Assembly (NCBI RefSeq): GCF_039994875.1
Contig: NZ_CP121196.1
Span: forward strand, 3,844,001-3,908,000
DNA from: Telmatobacter sp. DSM 110680
Lineage (GTDB): Bacteria; Acidobacteriota; Terriglobia; Terriglobales; Acidobacteriaceae
DNA: 64,000 bases
Reading direction: 5' to 3'
Below the pieces are notes generated by a model. It was not told where the DNA came from. It made no database searches and saw only the letters and a program-made list of their open reading frames with translations. Positions 62,301 to 64,000 of this stretch are shown here, piece by piece. Both the position numbers and the translations under genes were made by a program. Within the stretch, counting starts at the first letter, position 1. The number at the start of each line of letters is the position of its first letter.

Positions 62301-62686
62301 CGTACGGCACTAACCCGCAACCGTATCCTCAGTACTTCCTTTACCAGCTAATGGGATCCACCAATTATCTCGGCCTTGAAAATGGCGGTACCATGGCGCA
62401 AAGCATCGCGCCTTCAACGCTCGGCAACGGGCTCGTTGTGACGGCGTTCTTCACGTCAGGCTTGGATGCCGTCGTGCTTACTAACCCGACAGGCGAAACG
62501 CTCACCAACGTTCAGGTCAACATCTCAAATACCGGGTTCACTTCGGCCTCCGCGACGCTCTATCAGATCGTGAATGGACGTTCGATGGAAAGTTCGAGTC
62601 TGTCGCTTCAATCAACGGGAGGAACGTCGTATTCAACTACTGTGAGTATGGGGCCATACTCGGTGCAGGCTATTTCGATTCGCTAG
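59306..62686 (+). CDS. Large secreted protein: four choice-of-anchor-D repeats, Ig-like part and clan-A glycosidase domain
   Basis: 1126 residues with a long signal region (cleavage near CLAA/SVS, about 53). Four ASH/HYDIN-like choice-of-anchor-D repeats of about 105 residues occupy roughly 54-158, 166-270, 276-381 and 386-490, each with a TCGTSLA..ASC cysteine pair. Two Ig-like segments follow (about 491-655). A TIM-barrel with GH39/GH5-like features spans about 655-1000: YEIWNEPN with acid/base Glu about 796 and YNTEYNLNW with nucleophile Glu about 931. A C-terminal beta domain ends the protein. Likely a surface or secreted polysaccharide hydrolase. Confidence 0.82.
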   Translation: MTRTLFPNRNCALTYKPLRQPLRFAKSICLSSSRLRRAFTIAGLGVMSSAMCLAASVSPTSYSWASVAVGSKGAQKVVTLTNNGTTTLTISSITLTGANAQDYAISLKTCGTSLAVAASCTAGIVFAPTVSGTRTATLNFNDSASPSPQTVALSGLGTGGTNGGASASVSPSTLSWVSVTVGNKGAAKAATLTNGGTTSITISSITLSGANPGDYQISSKTCGSSLAAGASCTASVAFAPITSGTLTATLNFTDSATNSPQSVALSGYAPGGTSGSASVSPSSLSFGSVNVGSTSAAQSSTLTNGTSSSITISGVSLTGTNPGDFIISAKACGSTLAASASCGVSVEFKPTTTGTRSATLTISDSATNSPQTVALSGTGGSTSGGSVTVSPSAIGFPGTAVGSTSTAQLATLSNGTNSSITISGVTLGGANAGDFSISSKTCGTSLAASASCSASVVFKPTASGTRTATLSFADSGSGSPQVVTLSGSGPSSSFTIAPTSPDVIVNDVVQFSATTNVTWSASCGSISSTSGIYTAPSNTGSCTVTATEVGGSATVSTSAKIVAKPTSGTLGIYPTTAAVFAGSTQIFQGQLSSVPDGNSLTFSVDGIVGGNGSVGTITNEGVYTAPSSAGKHTVTVRDNSLGSSVSGSATVFTNVAVDFGSRSSALHQIPSHFFGAERINSMHNTADLDLIKAGGFNYARLYAGMAQSFPTSSSSNFNGIDGTIRFISGGGMHIMLQVYQTPPFLQPSPNPCGTGQNGNNVYPTNVNTWAQLAAQLVKHMDETFPGVVTDYEIWNEPNTTALCHAPNGDNLSAYLALYKAAAPLMRAQIAADKSTARVGGPATAGMQSGWVSAMLADPVISQNIDFLSYHDYMFSSSELGAQWNTYNSATSVYQKTQNTGNGPLQVYNYATRLVAAGKQPQGKNLPIYNTEYNLNWDYSHNCCQNDPTYSPVWNAMYISDVLNSVYAGAPNTPQHMVYFAATAPPFCLVGQIDANMDCTYGTNPQPYPQYFLYQLMGSTNYLGLENGGTMAQSIAPSTLGNGLVVTAFFTSGLDAVVLTNPTGETLTNVQVNISNTGFTSASATLYQIVNGRSMESSSLSLQSTGGTSYSTTVSMGPYSVQAISIR

Positions 62687-62727
62687 CGTTGGATGGAATC
62701 GCCATTACAGGGGGCAAGAGGCAAGAC

Positions 62728-62760
62728 GAAGATGCGCCTGGATTTTTCAGGCGCATCTTC
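62728..62760 (+). terminator. Strong hairpin after the glycosidase-like gene
   Basis: Perfect 13-bp stem GAAGATGCGCCTG / CAGGCGCATCTTC with loop GATTTTT, 42 nt after the stop codon. No T-run follows on either strand, so it may stabilise the mRNA end or act as a factor-assisted terminator. Confidence 0.6.
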
Positions 62761-62850
62761 GCATCTGAGGGGCCTGACAGAAAGGAACTTCAAGGATCGC
62801 AACTGATTCTGCGAAAGTGACTTCAATTGAAATCGCGGAATTCGCACAAA

Positions 62851-63351
<501 letters not shown>

Positions 63352-63582
63352 ATGTCCCGAATATCCAAACTCGATTGCAGCGAAGTGACCCCCGACCTGG
63401 CAGCCCTCTTCGACAAGGTCTTCGCTCAGCGCGGGAACGTCCCGAACATGTTTCGCGTGATGGCACACAGGCCGGAGATTTTCGCCACCATGCAGGCGCA
63501 TTTTGGAGCCGTGCTAAATACGGGCACGGTGTCTACGAAGCTGAAAGAGTTCAGCTTCTCCTATCAGCACGAGTCCAAATAG
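63352..63582 (+). pseudogene. Truncated, frameshifted carboxymuconolactone decarboxylase (AhpD-like) gene
   Basis: The ATG at 63352 has a GGAGGAG ribosome-binding site and opens MSRISKLDCSEVTPDLAALF, then KVFAQRGNVPNMFRVMAHRPEIFATMQAHFGAVLNTGTVSTKLKE. These are the expected first 65 residues of the family. The sequence then departs and ends after 76 residues, before the catalytic Cys-x-x-Cys/His region. In the next frame LLSARVQIEANQRG resembles the continuation that should follow, suggesting a frameshift and decay. An intact short product cannot be excluded. Confidence 0.7.
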
Positions 63583-63665
63583 AGGCAAATCAAAGGGGAA
63601 GCGGTCGCCGGAAACGGTTCAGTCCCCTGCCCTGCCGGGAATCTGGATAAATCTAGCCGCATGAA

Positions 63666-63690
63666 GGGAGCCCACGTGGCTCCCTCATTT
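63666..63690 (+). terminator. Weak hairpin terminator before the OsmC gene
   Basis: 7-bp stem GGGAGCC / GGCTCCC (63666-63672 and 63678-63684), 5-nt loop, then TCATTT. It probably ends transcription from the decarboxylase region. Confidence 0.45.
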
Positions 63691-63717
63691 CTACATCAGT
63701 GCAATACGATAGACGGT

Positions 63718-64000
63718 ATGGTTCGCATTCAAACGGAATATCAGGGTGACCTCCACTGCACGTCAGTGCATACTCCATCTCAAACTGAACTGGCTACAGA
63801 CGCGCCTGTCGACAATCAGGGTCGAGGAGAGAGCTTCTCCCCGACTGACCTCATAGCGACCTCACTCGGCACGTGCATGCTGACCACGATGGGCATCGTT
63901 GCCAGAACTTTGGATGTTGACCTCATCGGAGCCACGGCGACTGTTGAGAAGGAAATGAGCAGCACGCCACCGAGAAAAGTTAGCCGCTTGACGGTCTCGA
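63718..64000 (+). CDS. OsmC-family protein (5' part, cut by window end)
   Basis: 94 codons are visible before the window ends. They read MVRIQTEYQGDLHCTSVHTP, then a variable stretch and FSPTDLIATSLGTCMLTTMGIVAR, the canonical OsmC segment with the first peroxidatic cysteine (Cys about 59). VDLIGATATVEKEMSSTPPRKVSRL follows. OsmC/Ohr proteins reduce organic hydroperoxides using two cysteines; the second lies beyond the window. No strong ribosome-binding site is seen before the ATG. Confidence 0.85.
   Translation, partial: MVRIQTEYQGDLHCTSVHTPSQTELATDAPVDNQGRGESFSPTDLIATSLGTCMLTTMGIVARTLDVDLIGATATVEKEMSSTPPRKVSRLTVS

Overview
The window is about 58-60% G+C, densely coded, and looks like the chromosome of a Gram-negative soil bacterium of the phylum Acidobacteriota (class Terriglobia, Acidobacteriaceae-like). 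The evidence is indirect: an Oar-type TonB receptor with an N-terminal carboxypeptidase-regulatory domain, a secreted protein with four choice-of-anchor-D repeats, a ToxR-like membrane protein of a kind common in acidobacteria, PQQ quinoproteins, HemQ together with C5-pathway heme genes, and Tat-exported sugar enzymes. No rRNA, phage, IS element or CRISPR array was seen. One tRNA (Asn-GTT) lies near the right end.

Layout. 1-7 kb: end of a molybdate ABC transporter (modBC), murB, a bacilliredoxin, two APC amino-acid permeases and thiE. 7-13.8 kb: DinB-like protein, metallo-beta-lactamase/rhodanese sulfur enzyme, a diheme PQQ dehydrogenase, an orphan ribbon-helix-helix regulator with a small unknown gene, and a membrane-anchored ToxR-like protein. 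13.9-20.4 kb: small HTH gene, pepP, accB and accC, then a TPR protein and an M48 protease. 20.5-27.5 kb: SpoIIE-type phosphatase, glgX, an orphan Flp pilin, inositol-phosphate synthase and a DedA protein. 27.5-36.2 kb: hemQ and nth facing a sugar dehydrogenase, hemD, hemC, hemA and hemX, then a beta-propeller protein and a zinc-ribbon membrane protein. 36.3-41.4 kb: mutS-nagZ-anmK with 4-nt overlaps. 41.4-46 kb: a DUF5666-like protein and a TonB-dependent receptor behind a PmrA-type operator. 46-52 kb: a glycosyltransferase, then the most interesting locus, a co-directional set reading ECF sigma factor, soluble zinc-finger anti-sigma, six-cysteine precursor peptide (BufA/HvfA-like), DUF692 iron enzyme (BufB), DUF2063 partner (BufC), DUF2071 protein and DoxX. 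52-59 kb: zinc-ribbon protein, a LolCDE/MacB-like ABC system with a LolA-like protein and a hydrolase, a decayed duplicate of the LolA-like gene end, and two Tat-exported sugar enzymes. 59-64 kb: large secreted glycosidase-like protein, tRNA-Asn, a decayed carboxymuconolactone decarboxylase gene and the start of an OsmC gene.

How the genes work together. The sigma-anti-sigma-BufABC-DoxX locus reads as a self-contained, stress-inducible pathway that makes a modified cysteine-rich peptide (a RiPP), probably for periplasmic metal buffering. The heme cluster uses glutamyl-tRNA reductase at its start and coproheme decarboxylase (HemQ) at its end. mutS-nagZ-anmK couples peptidoglycan recycling enzymes to mismatch repair by transcription only. 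The DUF5666/TonB receptor pair is probably a co-expressed envelope system.
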